A stretch of DNA of 40,415 nucleotides from Danxiaibacter flavus (GTDB lineage: Bacteria > Bacteroidota > Bacteroidia > Chitinophagales > Chitinophagaceae): the NCBI RefSeq assembly GCF_041060425.1, contig NZ_JAULBC010000016.1, forward strand, positions 1-40,415, read 5' to 3'. The position numbers were made by a program, and so were the translations under genes. Shown one piece after another: positions 1 to 8,974 of the stretch. The notes under the pieces were generated by a model. The model was not told the DNA's origin. It ran no database searches and worked only from the letters and a program-made list of their open reading frames with translations. Each line of letters starts with the position of its first letter. Positions within the stretch are counted from its first letter, which is position 1.

Positions 1-2466
1 TTCATTATTATTTACGACCAGTGGTGTTGGTCCTGACCAGTTATAAGTTACACCGGCTGTGGTACTTGTTGCCGTCAGAAGTTGATCTGAACCTTCACAC
101 ACTGGAGTCATGGCAAGAGTCGGTACAACAGGCATTGTTCTTATACTTGCAGTGACCTGCGTGGAAGCTGAAGTGCATCCGTTAAATGTAGCCGTAACTT
201 GATATACACCTTCAACGGCACTTGTTGCATCACTTATAGAAGGATCCTGAAGCGACGAAGTAAATGACGGTCCGACCCAATCAAATGAAGATCCTGTTAA
301 AGATGAAGTCGCATTAAGCTGCAAAATATCTTTCTCACATGGATTATTTACAGAGGCAGTCACAACAGGATTTGGCTTCACCGTAGCTTTAACCAGGTTA
401 GTATTGAAGCATCCATTTGCTGCAGTTGCAACTACTGTATACCAACCATCATCAGCAGAAGTTACATTATTTATTACAGGATCTTCAGCGGTTGAAGAAA
501 ACGTAGTATTAGGACCTGTCCATTTAAAACTTGCATAGGTTCCGGCTGATACATTAGCATACAGGTTCAGCGTTTGCCCTTCACAAACTGATCCGCTTGA
601 AGATACACTCGGTACCGCAGGCCTTGGCTTAATTGTTACATTTACTGTGCTTGAGGCAAAACAACCGGTCGCATTGTTAGTTGCTGTTAAAGTATATACA
701 GCTGCATCAGAAAGTGATGCCTGTGCAGCAATTGTAACATTGGCGCCGGTAGCTGAGTTATTTGTTGGCCATGTCCATTGATAACTGTAGCCTGAAATTG
801 TTGAGGCACTAAGTCCAAGGGGCATTCCTTCACAAATTGGAGAATACGGATCAATAACGGGCGATGCTGGATTCGGGTTCACTGTCACGTTCACCTTGCC
901 ATTGCTGAAACAACCGGCCGATGATGTTGCTGTCAGAATATAATCACCACTAGAAGCAGTCACAGCATTATTAATAGTAGGATCGGCTGCAGTTGATGAA
1001 AATGCATTGGGCCCGCTCCAGAGGTAAGTTTCACCGGAGCCACTAGCTCCTGACTTTAATAATATTTGTCCATTTTGACAGAGCGTTGTAGCCTGTGCTG
1101 AAACAGCGATGACTGGTTTCGGATTTACCGTGGCGAGAGTAGTAGCAGGCGATGAGTAGCAACCACTGAAATATGAACGAATGCTGTAAATGCCACTGTC
1201 AGATTTTTGTGCGGATGCAATGCTATATGGACTCGTAACCGTGGATGTTTGCCCGTTTGGTTTTATCCACTCAAATGTAGCTCCTGCTGTCGTTGTTGAA
1301 AAAGTAAAATTAAGAGCAGAGCCTTCGCACAAAGGCCCATTGTTGCTGATAACCGGTTGTGCAGGCGTTATATCGGTGGGGGTTACCGTGATCGGATCAG
1401 AGAATCCACTACAGTTGTCACTTCCAAGATTGCCCGCTGACGCATACATAACGCGATAAGTAACAGGCCCGCCGCTTGCAGGCAGGGAAGGTGTAGTAAA
1501 CGTGCTGCTGGCAAGACCATTCGGATTTACAACATTCACCCAGCTACCGTCGGATAATTGCTGTTGCCATTGATAATTAATACTCGTAAAAGTACCCGAA
1601 GCAACTGAAGCCGTAATATCAAAAGTGCGGGAAGCACATTCACTTGCTGTACGTGTTTTTGCAACACTTGTTAACGTTGCAGGAGGAACACAAACGCTAA
1701 ATGCAACATCATCTAATGCAAGATCATTTCCACCATTACCTGTCTGGTCATTTCGCACAACTACCTTTACTCTATCGAAACCAGTTGGCACCTGGAATGT
1801 TAATGAAACTTGCACCCAAACAAGCTGAGTCGTAGAGGCGGGATATGGCAGCAGACCAGAAAACGCACTGCTTAGAACTTCATCGGTATCCGGATTCCGC
1901 AGTTCAATTGTCAGTTTTGGCTGAATTGATCCCGAAACATGGCAAATATTGGTTGCGTAAATGGAAAAGTTACATATCATACCCGAACAAAGGTTGTCGT
2001 ACACCTTTTGATAAAAGATGTTTTGCGTCCCCTTAGAGTTCACAAGGAGCATATACCCATTATTTCCGGTATGGTCCGGCGCATGTACCCAATCGGAACT
2101 CATAGTGTACGTAGGATTTTTTCCTCCGCTTTTGGTACATGTGACCAGTGCTGAATCCGGAGTTTTGATCAGGCAATACATGCTATCTTCAACTCTTTGG
2201 TGGTATGTATTCGATCCACAAGTTTGAATGGAATTACCATCCATGAAAAAATAGTTGGTAGCGCTTCCTAATGAAGGTCCAAATAACGAAGTTCCATTAC
2301 CAAAATCATCTGTTTTAAGTACGCGAAGGTTACAGGTTTGGGAGTGCACCTGCAGTGTAGCAAATAACAAAAATAGGGTAAGCAATAAGCTTACAATTTT
2401 TACTGGCACACTCGTGCATAAAAGTATCCTATGCCGGTGTAGATTACGGTCAGCGTTTCTGAGCAT
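1..2466 (-). CDS. Secreted multi-Ig-like repeat surface protein (C-terminus beyond left edge)
   Basis: The frame stays open from an ATG at 2466 to base 1, giving 822 codons with no stop, so the C-terminus lies outside the window. Residues about 20-43 form a hydrophobic signal peptide ending near HSQT. A GTG at 2409 would give a shorter, more typical signal peptide and is an alternative start. Residues about 45-255 form an N-terminal jelly-roll-like domain ending in a NGGNDLALDDVAF motif, which is common in Bacteroidota surface proteins. After it come at least six Ig/PKD-like repeats of about 80 residues, each with a C-E-G or C-x-N-G start, a Y-x-W-x-GP core and a VTVNPNP-type linker. Proteins of this build usually end in a gliding-motility-associated or type IX secretion domain. 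That end is not visible, so export by T9SS is inferred. Likely an adhesin or cell-surface protein. Confidence 0.85.
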   Translation of the reverse strand, partial: MLRNADRNLHRHRILLCTSVPVKIVSLLLTLFLLFATLQVHSQTCNLRVLKTDDFGNGTSLFGPSLGSATNYFFMDGNSIQTCGSNTYHQRVEDSMYCLIKTPDSALVTCTKSGGKNPTYTMSSDWVHAPDHTGNNGYMLLVNSKGTQNIFYQKVYDNLCSGMICNFSIYATNICHVSGSIQPKLTIELRNPDTDEVLSSAFSGLLPYPASTTQLVWVQVSLTFQVPTGFDRVKVVVRNDQTGNGGNDLALDDVAFSVCVPPATLTSVAKTRTASECASRTFDITASVASGTFTSINYQWQQQLSDGSWVNVVNPNGLASSTFTTPSLPASGGPVTYRVMYASAGNLGSDNCSGFSDPITVTPTDITPAQPVISNNGPLCEGSALNFTFSTTTAGATFEWIKPNGQTSTVTSPYSIASAQKSDSGIYSIRSYFSGCYSSPATTLATVNPKPVIAVSAQATTLCQNGQILLKSGASGSGETYLWSGPNAFSSTAADPTINNAVTASSGDYILTATSSAGCFSNGKVNVTVNPNPASPVIDPYSPICEGMPLGLSASTISGYSYQWTWPTNNSATGANVTIAAQASLSDAAVYTLTATNNATGCFASSTVNVTIKPRPAVPSVSSSGSVCEGQTLNLYANVSAGTYASFKWTGPNTTFSSTAEDPVINNVTSADDGWYTVVATAANGCFNTNLVKATVKPNPVVTASVNNPCEKDILQLNATSSLTGSSFDWVGPSFTSSLQDPSISDATSAVEGVYQVTATFNGCTSASTQVTASIRTMPVVPTLAMTPVCEGSDQLLTATSTTAGVTYNWSGPTPLVVNNNE

Positions 2467-2532
2467 GGATATTGGATATATTGGATATTGGTATACGCTA
2501 AAAAAACGGTTTAGTACTCTTAACGTATTTAG

Positions 2533-2540
2533 CAAATTTA
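2533..2540 (-). promoter_or_regulatory. Possible -7 box for the Ig-repeat gene
   Basis: The minus strand reads TAAATTTG, a full match to the Bacteroidota -7 consensus TAnnTTTG, 66 nt upstream of the ATG at 2466. No clear -33 TTTG box at the expected distance was found, so this is suggestive only. Confidence 0.4.
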
Positions 2541-2920
2541 TTGGTAGCGAGTCAATTGAAAAAATTAAAAGCAGTTAAATTTTACCCACACCACCAAAAT
2601 TCAAAATTATCGTAATACATTTTTAAATTAATATTAGCAAATGTCAATGTCAGTGCACGATTCATTCAAAATATCGAACCGACCAACATTGACGAAAAAA
2701 GGAATTATCCACAAGATAAATCCGGAACATATATGTATTTTTATTAATTATTTAGTTTTCTTTAAGAATTAACAGCCAACCAACGGTTTTTTAAAGTCGT
2801 TAAATTGGACTTCATCGGCAAATTCTCATTTCTAAGCCGGGCGGATTGCAATTCTTTTATTCATTGATTAAATTAGTAATGAATAGCTCATTTCATTCAT
2901 ACTCATACATAATTCAGTCC
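2541..2920. other. Divergent intergenic spacer, AT-rich
   Basis: This spacer separates the minus-strand Ig-repeat gene from the plus-strand DUF2252 gene. It is AT-rich and should hold the DUF2252 promoter. I see no RNA gene, strong hairpin or short tandem repeat in it, unlike most other spacers here. Just inside the Ig gene's 5' side (about 2465-2500) the motif GGATATT recurs three times with 7-9 nt spacing. Confidence 0.5.
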
Positions 2921-4255
2921 ATGAGGCAAGATCAGTATAAAGCAGGAAAAGAACTCAGGAAGAAGATCAGCCGCAAATCTCAGGCTGATTTCAAAAGACC
3001 GGGCAAACGGGATACAGTATTAAATATGATCAAAGCATCGAATTACGACCGCATACCTGAACTTATCCCCATCCGCCACTTTCGTATGAGTCAGTCACCC
3101 TTCGCGTTTTATCGCGGCACCGCTTCCCTTATGGCCTACGATCTGTTCCATCAGCCACACACCGAACAACCGGTGCAGGCGATCGGCGATTGTCACCTGA
3201 TGAACTTTGGTGGATTTGCAACGCCGGAAAGAGCGATGGTAATTGATGCCAATGATTTTGACGAAACACACCCTGCTCCGTGGGAGTGGGATCTAAAACG
3301 GCTCGCTACGAGTTTCGTACTTGCAGCCAGAAACAAAAATCTTACGGAGGCTGATGCAAGGAATATTGCAACTGCTTTAACTACTTCCTACCGGCAAAAT
3401 ATGTTCGAGTTTGCAGATATGAACATGCTGGATCTCTGGTACATGAAGTTTGACCTGAAAATGATCAGAGATAAAGCCCGAAACAATACACTCAAAGCAT
3501 TGATTGATGAAGCGCTGAAAAAAGCCAGTCAACAGACCCAGCAAAAAGTATTTTATAAGATCACTACCAACGTTCTGGGATCGTTTGAAATAACGGACCA
3601 ACCGCCACTGATCTACCATCCCATTGATGTAAAAAAGGAGCATGCAATGATTGCAATTTTCATGGAGAAATATATTGAAACGCTGCAACCTGACAGAAGA
3701 TGGCTGATTAGTAATTACAAGGTGGTTGATGTTGCATTAAAAGTTGTAGGCGTGGGTAGCGTGGGCACGCGGTGCATGGTTGTACTTTTAATGAACAGCA
3801 AAGATGAGCCTTTGTTTTTACAGGTAAAAGAAGCCAGGCAAAGTGTGCTTGAGAAATATACAAGACCAAGTGCCTATGCGCATCATGGCCAAAGGGTTGT
3901 TGAAGGACAAAGGCTGGTACAGGCTGCAAGTGATATCTTTCTTGGCTGGAGCACCGGTCCGAACGGAAGAGCATTTTACTTTCGCCAGCTTCGCGATCGT
4001 AAAATAGCGCCTGATATAGATCTTTTAAATAAACAAAATCTTGCCGCTTATGCTGAAACATGCGGCAGAATGCTGGCAAGGGCTCATGCAAAAACAGGCA
4101 ACCCTTCTTTGTTATGTGGCTACATGGGGAACAGCGATACGTTTGATAAGGCGATAACAGATTTTGCATCTGAATATGCTGATCAAACCGAAAAAGATTT
4201 TGAAGATTTCATGAAAGCGATTAAAGCAGGCAAACTGCCTGTTGCTAAGGAATAA
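2921..4255 (+). CDS. DUF2252 family protein (kinase-like fold)
   Basis: With the ATG at 2921 the protein has 444 residues. In-frame upstream starts exist at 2879 (ATG) and 2846 (TTG), but the family's usual N-terminus (a basic GKELRKK stretch) begins right after 2921. DUF2252 landmarks are FYRG at about residue 63, GDCHLMNFG at about 89-97, DANDFDET at about 109-116 and PWEWDLKRLATS at about 120-131. The GD-H--N and D-ND-D elements resemble the catalytic and metal-binding loops of aminoglycoside/choline-kinase-like folds. That similarity is family knowledge, and no substrate is known to me. The protein appears cytoplasmic with no signal peptide. It stands alone, convergent with the next gene across a shared terminator. 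Confidence 0.85.
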   Translation: MRQDQYKAGKELRKKISRKSQADFKRPGKRDTVLNMIKASNYDRIPELIPIRHFRMSQSPFAFYRGTASLMAYDLFHQPHTEQPVQAIGDCHLMNFGGFATPERAMVIDANDFDETHPAPWEWDLKRLATSFVLAARNKNLTEADARNIATALTTSYRQNMFEFADMNMLDLWYMKFDLKMIRDKARNNTLKALIDEALKKASQQTQQKVFYKITTNVLGSFEITDQPPLIYHPIDVKKEHAMIAIFMEKYIETLQPDRRWLISNYKVVDVALKVVGVGSVGTRCMVVLLMNSKDEPLFLQVKEARQSVLEKYTRPSAYAHHGQRVVEGQRLVQAASDIFLGWSTGPNGRAFYFRQLRDRKIAPDIDLLNKQNLAAYAETCGRMLARAHAKTGNPSLLCGYMGNSDTFDKAITDFASEYADQTEKDFEDFMKAIKAGKLPVAKE

Positions 4256-4257
4256 AT

Positions 4258-4302
4258 AAACAGGCCGGCAATGTTATTTTTTTTTGCCGGCCTGTTTATT
4301 TT
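4258..4302 (+). terminator. Strong, probably bidirectional intrinsic terminator
   Basis: A perfect 13-bp stem, AAACAGGCCGGCA (4258-4270) with TGCCGGCCTGTTT (4285-4297), starts 3 nt after the DUF2252 stop. The loop is T-rich and the downstream flank is ATTTT. It sits between two convergent genes and can serve both strands. Confidence 0.85.
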
Positions 4303-4325
4303 AATGTACTTGACTCTCACTGCTA

Positions 4326-5141
4326 TTAACGATGATACTGCAGCATCCACTGGTACATGTTTGGATTATAATATGTGTTGGATAAAGTGTACATATTGTT
4401 CCATCCCCCGTGCCCCCCGGTATATGGTGTAAATACTGCCAGACCAGGTGCAGATGTATTAATTACATCTGCGTAATGTTGATTATTCGCAAAATACTGA
4501 TCTGCATCACCGCAATAAATCTGCACATGAACTCCTGCATTTGCAATGTATTGCAGTCCGGTTATCTGGCTATGATTCAAGTTCGTTATGCTCATTGGAA
4601 CAGCAGCTGCAATGCGGTTGGCGTTGGCCTGGTTCGCGGTTAGAAAATCCATAACAGAAGCTGCTCCCAAACTCAGTCCCGTAAGATAAATGCGTGTTGT
4701 ATCCACCTTATAATGAGAGATCATATAATTGATCACACCATTAGATGAAGAAGGTGATCGTTGACCAGCATCGCTCTGCGGACAAACAACTATCATCCCG
4801 TAAGTTTTGGAAGCCACACTAAATACAAATCGCAGACTGTCTGCCATAAATTTGGGAGGACCTAACTGCAGCATTTTGTTCAGATTGGTTCCCGGAGGGA
4901 ATCCATTACAGGCGTCGGTAGAACCTTCACACAAACCATTATAGAATATCAGCAAAGGATACCGGGTTGTGTCTGATGCTTTATAATTGCATGGCAACTG
5001 CAGCCAGGCACTGTCATTATGATACACAGTGTTATCCGTCTGAACGCTTGTTCTTATGGATAAAGGCTGAGCACATTTACAAGCTGCATACAGGGCGGCT
5101 ATTATAAAAATGGCCGTGATCATCTTATAACGGTGGTACAT
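4326..5141 (-). CDS. Secreted alpha/beta-hydrolase (esterase-like)
   Basis: This is a 271-residue protein with a short hydrophobic N-terminus. ATG codons at 5141 and 5123 are both possible, the second giving a tighter signal peptide. The end of the hydrophobic stretch has a cysteine (YAAC-K-C) that is a poor lipobox, so a lipoprotein is uncertain. The nucleophile elbow GLSLG lies at residues 155-159 (Ser157). A GDADQYF motif near 211-217 probably supplies the acid, and GGHGGW near 242-247 supplies the histidine, so a full Ser-Asp-His triad is present. An early FYNGLCEG segment is consistent with an oxyanion-hole region. The layout resembles PHB-depolymerase/feruloyl-esterase-like hydrolases. 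The substrate cannot be told from sequence. The gene is monocistronic, with its own terminator at the 3' side. Confidence 0.75.
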   Translation of the reverse strand: MYHRYKMITAIFIIAALYAACKCAQPLSIRTSVQTDNTVYHNDSAWLQLPCNYKASDTTRYPLLIFYNGLCEGSTDACNGFPPGTNLNKMLQLGPPKFMADSLRFVFSVASKTYGMIVVCPQSDAGQRSPSSSNGVINYMISHYKVDTTRIYLTGLSLGAASVMDFLTANQANANRIAAAVPMSITNLNHSQITGLQYIANAGVHVQIYCGDADQYFANNQHYADVINTSAPGLAVFTPYTGGHGGWNNMYTLSNTYYNPNMYQWMLQYHR

Positions 5142-5329
5142 ATCTGTCGGTTTTTACATCCAAAATAGAAGTAAATTGAGAAAAGTGCAATAGTGTATCT
5201 CACTTAAAATCCGTGAATTATCACAGTTTCTCCTTAAGAAAAAATTAATCATCGAAATGAAACTCTTTCATCAAACCGGCTATGACCCCCTCAAATACAG
5301 GCGCAGCATTGTTCTACGACTTCAAACTT

Positions 5330-5360
5330 TTTAATTAAAACATCAGATGTTTTAATTAAA
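5330..5360. promoter_or_regulatory. Perfect 31-bp palindrome, likely GntR operator
   Basis: TTTAATTAAAACATC, a single central A, then its exact reverse complement GATGTTTTAATTAAA: 15-bp arms with no mismatch. It lies 30 nt upstream of the GntR-family ATG. A -7-like TACCTTTA follows at 5366-5373, so the palindrome would overlap the -33 region. That position fits autorepression. Confidence 0.75.
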
Positions 5361-5390
5361 CATCATACCTTTATACTTCATTGAAAGAAT

Positions 5391-6065
5391 ATGAAGCAGA
5401 TGCAAGAGGCAAATAAATCTTCTAAACTTGCGGATGAAGTGGTAGTTGATCTGCAGCAGCAGATATCACTTGGAAAATACAAAGAGGGAGAGAAAATTCC
5501 CGCCGAGCCGGAACTCATGAAAACCTATGGCGTCGGCCGATCCACCATACGGGAAGCAATAAAAACATTGGCAAGCACAGGCATTCTTAAAGTACGGCAA
5601 GGTTCAGGAACATATATTAACGCACGTCCCTCCCATTCAGAGTCACTTGATGTGCGCCTGCGCCGATCGCGCCTAAAGGAAGTGAATGATGTTCGCTTTC
5701 TTTTGGAAAAAGAGATCATTAGACTCGCAACTTCAAACAGAACAATCAAGGACATCAAGACGATGCGCAAGGCACTGGACGACAGGACCGCCGCTTTATA
5801 TAAAAACGATTATGAAGCATGTGCTGATGCAGATATCAGATTACATACCGCGATAGCTTCGGCTTCACACAATAGTGTACTGGCTGACCTGTATAAAACT
5901 TTCACACATACGATCCGGGATTTCTTTAATAAAAGAGGTTCCGCCGATATTTCAAAATTTGCAGCAACACATGTTTTGCACGTGCAGCTAACTGATGCTA
6001 TCATTAACAAAGACGCCAAAGCCGCAACCCTTATCACTGAAACATTGCTTAAGAATAACTATTAA
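5391..6065 (+). CDS. GntR/FadR-family transcriptional regulator
   Basis: This is a 224-residue regulator. Residues about 13-77 are the GntR winged helix-turn-helix, with the signature IPAEPELMKTYGVGRSTIREA followed by the wing GILKVRQGSGTYI. Residues about 90-215 are an all-helical FCD effector domain. Candidate metal or ligand residues are in ADIRLH and THVLHVQL. FadR-subfamily members usually sense small carboxylates or sugar acids. The ligand here is unknown. The gene is followed after 10 nt by the TauE/SafE permease and then DUF1634, probably one transcript, so the regulator likely controls that exporter pair through the palindrome at 5330-5360. Confidence 0.9.
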   Translation: MKQMQEANKSSKLADEVVVDLQQQISLGKYKEGEKIPAEPELMKTYGVGRSTIREAIKTLASTGILKVRQGSGTYINARPSHSESLDVRLRRSRLKEVNDVRFLLEKEIIRLATSNRTIKDIKTMRKALDDRTAALYKNDYEACADADIRLHTAIASASHNSVLADLYKTFTHTIRDFFNKRGSADISKFAATHVLHVQLTDAIINKDAKAATLITETLLKNNY

Positions 6066-6075
6066 ACAGAAACGC

Positions 6076-6912
6076 ATGAGCATTCTTGTTTTTACGCTTA
6101 TCATACTCGCCGGTGCATTTGTAGCTGGTATGCTGGGCTCTCTCACAGGACTTGGAGGAGGTGTGGTACTTATTCCGTTGCTAACACTGATATTTCATGT
6201 AGATATACGCTATGCCATCGGCGCATCGCTTATATCTTCAATAGCCAATTCTTCTGGTGCAGCAGCAGCATATATCAAAGAGGGCATTACCAATGTTCGC
6301 ATTGGCATGTTCCTTGAAATTGCCACAACTACCGGAGCTATTATTGGTGCGCTGTTGGCCGTATTCATACCTACCAATGCAGTTGCCGTGATCTTTGGCC
6401 TGGTATTGATATTTTCAGCATTTATGTCTGTGCGCAACAAGACAGATCATACAGAAAATATTGATAAAAGTCCGCTCGCAAGAAAGCTTCGTCTCAATAG
6501 CAGCTATCCTACAAAAGACGGGATTGTTCATTATAAAGTGCAGAATGTTGCCGGAGGATATGGACTGATGACGTTTGCCGGTATCATGTCAGGACTTTTA
6601 GGTATCGGATCCGGTGCACTGAAAGTGCTTGCAATGGATAACATTATGCGAATACCTTTTAAAGTATCTACTACAACAAGCAATTTTATGATTGGCGTTA
6701 CCGCTGCAGCAAGCGCTGTCGTTTATTTACAACGCGGATATATTGACCCCGGACTTGCATTGCCGGTGATCCTTGGCGTACTTGCAGGCGCTTTTGGCGG
6801 CTCCCGTTTGCTGGTCAAAGCAAATACAAAAACATTGAGGATCCTGTTTTGTGTGGTCATCACATTTCTTGCCCTGGAAATGATCTATAACGGTTTAAAC
6901 GGAAAATTATGA
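6076..6912 (+). CDS. TauE/SafE-family membrane permease
   Basis: This is a 278-residue integral membrane protein starting at the ATG at 6076. An in-frame ORF opens further upstream inside the GntR gene but is not needed. Two homologous halves each carry the family's glycine-rich signature: GMLGSLTGLGGGVVLIP near the N-terminus and GIMSGLLGIGSGALKV after a central hydrophilic linker. About eight membrane segments are visible. TauE/SafE proteins are predicted sulfite, sulfonate or organic-anion exporters, with specificity varying widely. The last 4 nt (ATGA) overlap the start of the DUF1634 gene, so the two are translationally coupled. The upstream GntR gene suggests induction by a small acid. 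Confidence 0.85.
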   Translation: MSILVFTLIILAGAFVAGMLGSLTGLGGGVVLIPLLTLIFHVDIRYAIGASLISSIANSSGAAAAYIKEGITNVRIGMFLEIATTTGAIIGALLAVFIPTNAVAVIFGLVLIFSAFMSVRNKTDHTENIDKSPLARKLRLNSSYPTKDGIVHYKVQNVAGGYGLMTFAGIMSGLLGIGSGALKVLAMDNIMRIPFKVSTTTSNFMIGVTAAASAVVYLQRGYIDPGLALPVILGVLAGAFGGSRLLVKANTKTLRILFCVVITFLALEMIYNGLNGKL

Positions 6913-7307
6913 GGCACTTGTTTTCTGCCAGCTACTGGGAACAAAAAGACGTTGAAAAACTTATTGGCCGCCTGCTGCGTACGGGGGTTGTATTAGCCAG
7001 TATTGTAGCATTTATAGGCGGCATTTTTTACCTGTACATCTACGGAAAAGGCCAACCACAATATCATGAATTTATTGGAGCCGCCGAACCTATGCGCCAC
7101 ATGAAAGGCATACTGCAGGGAGTTGCACAAACAGACGGTGCAGCCATCATTCAACTTGGTGTGGTAATCCTGATCTCAACGCCTATCGTACGTGTTGCAT
7201 TTTCCGCGCTGGCCTTCTTTATTGAAAAAGACTACAAGTATGTATTGATCACTTTCATTGTGTTCTGTGTAATTATGTTTAGCATGATCAGCAAAATGGG
7301 AGGGTAA
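6909..7307 (+). CDS. DUF1634 membrane protein, partner of TauE/SafE permease
   Basis: This is a 132-residue protein with three hydrophobic segments at about residues 25-48, 79-101 and 109-126. Segment composition and the GRLLRTGVVLAS opening match DUF1634. The family is commonly encoded directly after TauE/SafE genes and is thought to be an accessory subunit; its biochemical role is unknown. Its ATG overlaps the stop codon of the permease (ATGA). The stop at 7305-7307 is followed within 10 nt by a repeat array. Confidence 0.85.
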   Translation: MRHLFSASYWEQKDVEKLIGRLLRTGVVLASIVAFIGGIFYLYIYGKGQPQYHEFIGAAEPMRHMKGILQGVAQTDGAAIIQLGVVILISTPIVRVAFSALAFFIEKDYKYVLITFIVFCVIMFSMISKMGG

Positions 7308-7624
7308 ATTAATTGACAATGTGCAAATGTGCGAATGTGCAGATGGGCGAATGTGCAGATGTGCAAATGAGGGAATGTGCAAATGGGTGAATGTGCAAAT
7401 ATGCAAATGAGTAAATGTGCAGATGTGCGTTATTGGTATATCAAATTGAATGTGTAATCAAGATCACCAGACAAATATGACCTACCCCATATTGAAAATT
7501 TATCTCTAACTAATCAAACAATTAATGCTCACCCGACATCGAACGGAAACATAATTTGATCGAGTACATTCCACATTTGCATATTCGCACATCTGCACAT
7601 CTACACATTGTCAATTCTCAATTT
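7308..7624. repeat. Two facing D-A degenerate tandem-repeat arrays
   Basis: About 7314-7432 holds a short D motif (AATTGACAATG), then some 14 imperfect 8-nt units of the type GTGCAAAT/GTGCGAAT/GTGCAGAT on the plus strand, directly after the DUF1634 stop. About 7573-7624 holds the same families on the minus strand: D (AATTGAAAATTGAGAATTGAC), then GTGTAGAT/GTGCAGAT units, directly after the minus-strand oxidase stop. The stop codon of the oxidase lies inside the D motif. The 140 nt between them shows nothing recognisable. Confidence 0.8.
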
Positions 7625-8974
7625 TCAATTATACAAACCCAGTCTTCTCGAAATATCTGAAGTGAATACATTTGAAGGATCGTATTTGCTTTTTATCTGA
7701 AGCCATTCCTTGTATTGAGGATACATGGCCTGAAAGACTTCTTTGTGTAACATGGCATCTTTCCCAAGATAGATACGTCCGCCTGCTTTTAAGATTATTT
7801 CGTCCAGTTGAGCAATAAAGGCACTCAGTTTAGATGTCACGGGAAAATCGATCGCAAGTGTATAACCTTTGAATGGAAAGGATAAAATACCCTGCCCCTC
7901 TCCCATCTTTTTGAATACATTTAAAAATGGAGAGCAACCGCTGGCAGCTATTTTTTCCAGGATCAGTATCAATACATCGCGTCCACCGGTTTCCGGTATT
8001 ACAAACTGGTATTGAATAAATCCTCTTCTACCATATCCTCTGTTCCAGTTATGAATAGCATCAAGCGGAAAAAAGAATTTTTCGTAATGCACAAATTCCT
8101 TCGGTGAATTTTGAACAAATGCAATCACGCGATTCAGCATGCTTGCAGTAAGTTCATTCAACGTAAAATTGGGGAGAAAAAAAGGTACGCCTAACTTATT
8201 TGGCTGATGGATCTTCAACTGTTCGTCTTTATACTTCGCAGGTAAATCGTCCAGTGTAGCTGCATTGCCAACCGTTAAAACCCCACTACCTAATTTCTTC
8301 CCTTTTGCAAGTGGGTCTATCCATGCCACCGAATAATTATAGATCTTATCATTTTCATCGAGCGCAACCAACATCTCATCGAGGTTATTAATGACGATTG
8401 AACGCTGTTTGAAATAAGTGGTGCTTATTTTTCTAAGCCTGATCTTTGCGGACGTAATAATCCCCAATAAACCAAGACCTCCAAAATTTCCCCAGAACAA
8501 ATCTTCATTTTCTGTGCGGGATGCCGTTACAACCTCACCTCCGGCAAGCATTATATTGAACGAGATTACGCTGTTTACAAATGAGCCATCGTGGTGATGC
8601 GCCTTTCCGTGAATATCATTGGCTATCGCCCCGGCGATGGTAACAAATTTTGTACCGGGGCAGATCATCGGAAACCAACCGGACGGAGCAAACGTGCGGA
8701 TAATTTCTTCAAGGCTTGTACCGCCTTCACACTCCAACACACCAGTCCCCTCATCAAAAGCGATCATGTGATTCATCCGTGTACATACAGCTGTGTAACC
8801 TTTGCTATTGATAGCCTGGTCACCATAACTTCTTCCTAACCCCCGTGCAATTATGCAGGCTGTTTGAATGGCTTTTTTTGTATCCATCTCATTTTCGGGA
8901 TGAAGAACGATTGATTCAACCATCGGATAGTTTCCCCATCCTGCAACAAATTGTTTATTGGTAGACATATTCAA
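7625..8974 (-). CDS. DprE1-like FAD-dependent oxidase
   Basis: This is a 449-residue flavoprotein. The FAD-binding PCMH (VAO-type) domain covers about residues 20-180, with ARGLGRSYGDQA near 44-55 and NDIHGKAHHHDGSF near 114-127. Both match the DprE1 (decaprenylphosphoryl-ribose oxidase) pattern better than other sugar-lactone oxidases. The C-terminus ends with YDP-NVFTSDISRRL, also DprE1-like. DprE1 works with the SDR DprE2 in arabinan precursor epimerisation. No DprE2 is adjacent, so the substrate here is open and may be another polyprenyl-linked or free sugar. ATG codons at residues 1 and 3 are equivalent starts. The gene is monocistronic, with repeat arrays on both sides. Confidence 0.75.
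   Translation of the reverse strand: MNMSTNKQFVAGWGNYPMVESIVLHPENEMDTKKAIQTACIIARGLGRSYGDQAINSKGYTAVCTRMNHMIAFDEGTGVLECEGGTSLEEIIRTFAPSGWFPMICPGTKFVTIAGAIANDIHGKAHHHDGSFVNSVISFNIMLAGGEVVTASRTENEDLFWGNFGGLGLLGIITSAKIRLRKISTTYFKQRSIVINNLDEMLVALDENDKIYNYSVAWIDPLAKGKKLGSGVLTVGNAATLDDLPAKYKDEQLKIHQPNKLGVPFFLPNFTLNELTASMLNRVIAFVQNSPKEFVHYEKFFFPLDAIHNWNRGYGRRGFIQYQFVIPETGGRDVLILILEKIAASGCSPFLNVFKKMGEGQGILSFPFKGYTLAIDFPVTSKLSAFIAQLDEIILKAGGRIYLGKDAMLHKEVFQAMYPQYKEWLQIKSKYDPSNVFTSDISRRLGLYN

Noticed and set aside
1190..2578. Several plus-strand ORFs of 63-107 codons
   Set aside because: They lie antisense within the open minus-strand Ig-repeat frame or its upstream region. Their translations have no domain character, while the minus frame shows repeated Ig signatures and a signal peptide.
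2846..2920. N-terminal extension of the DUF2252 gene from TTG 2846 or ATG 2879
   Set aside because: The extension is hydrophobic and low in conservation. The family N-terminus starts just after the ATG at 2921. The start at 2879 cannot be fully excluded.
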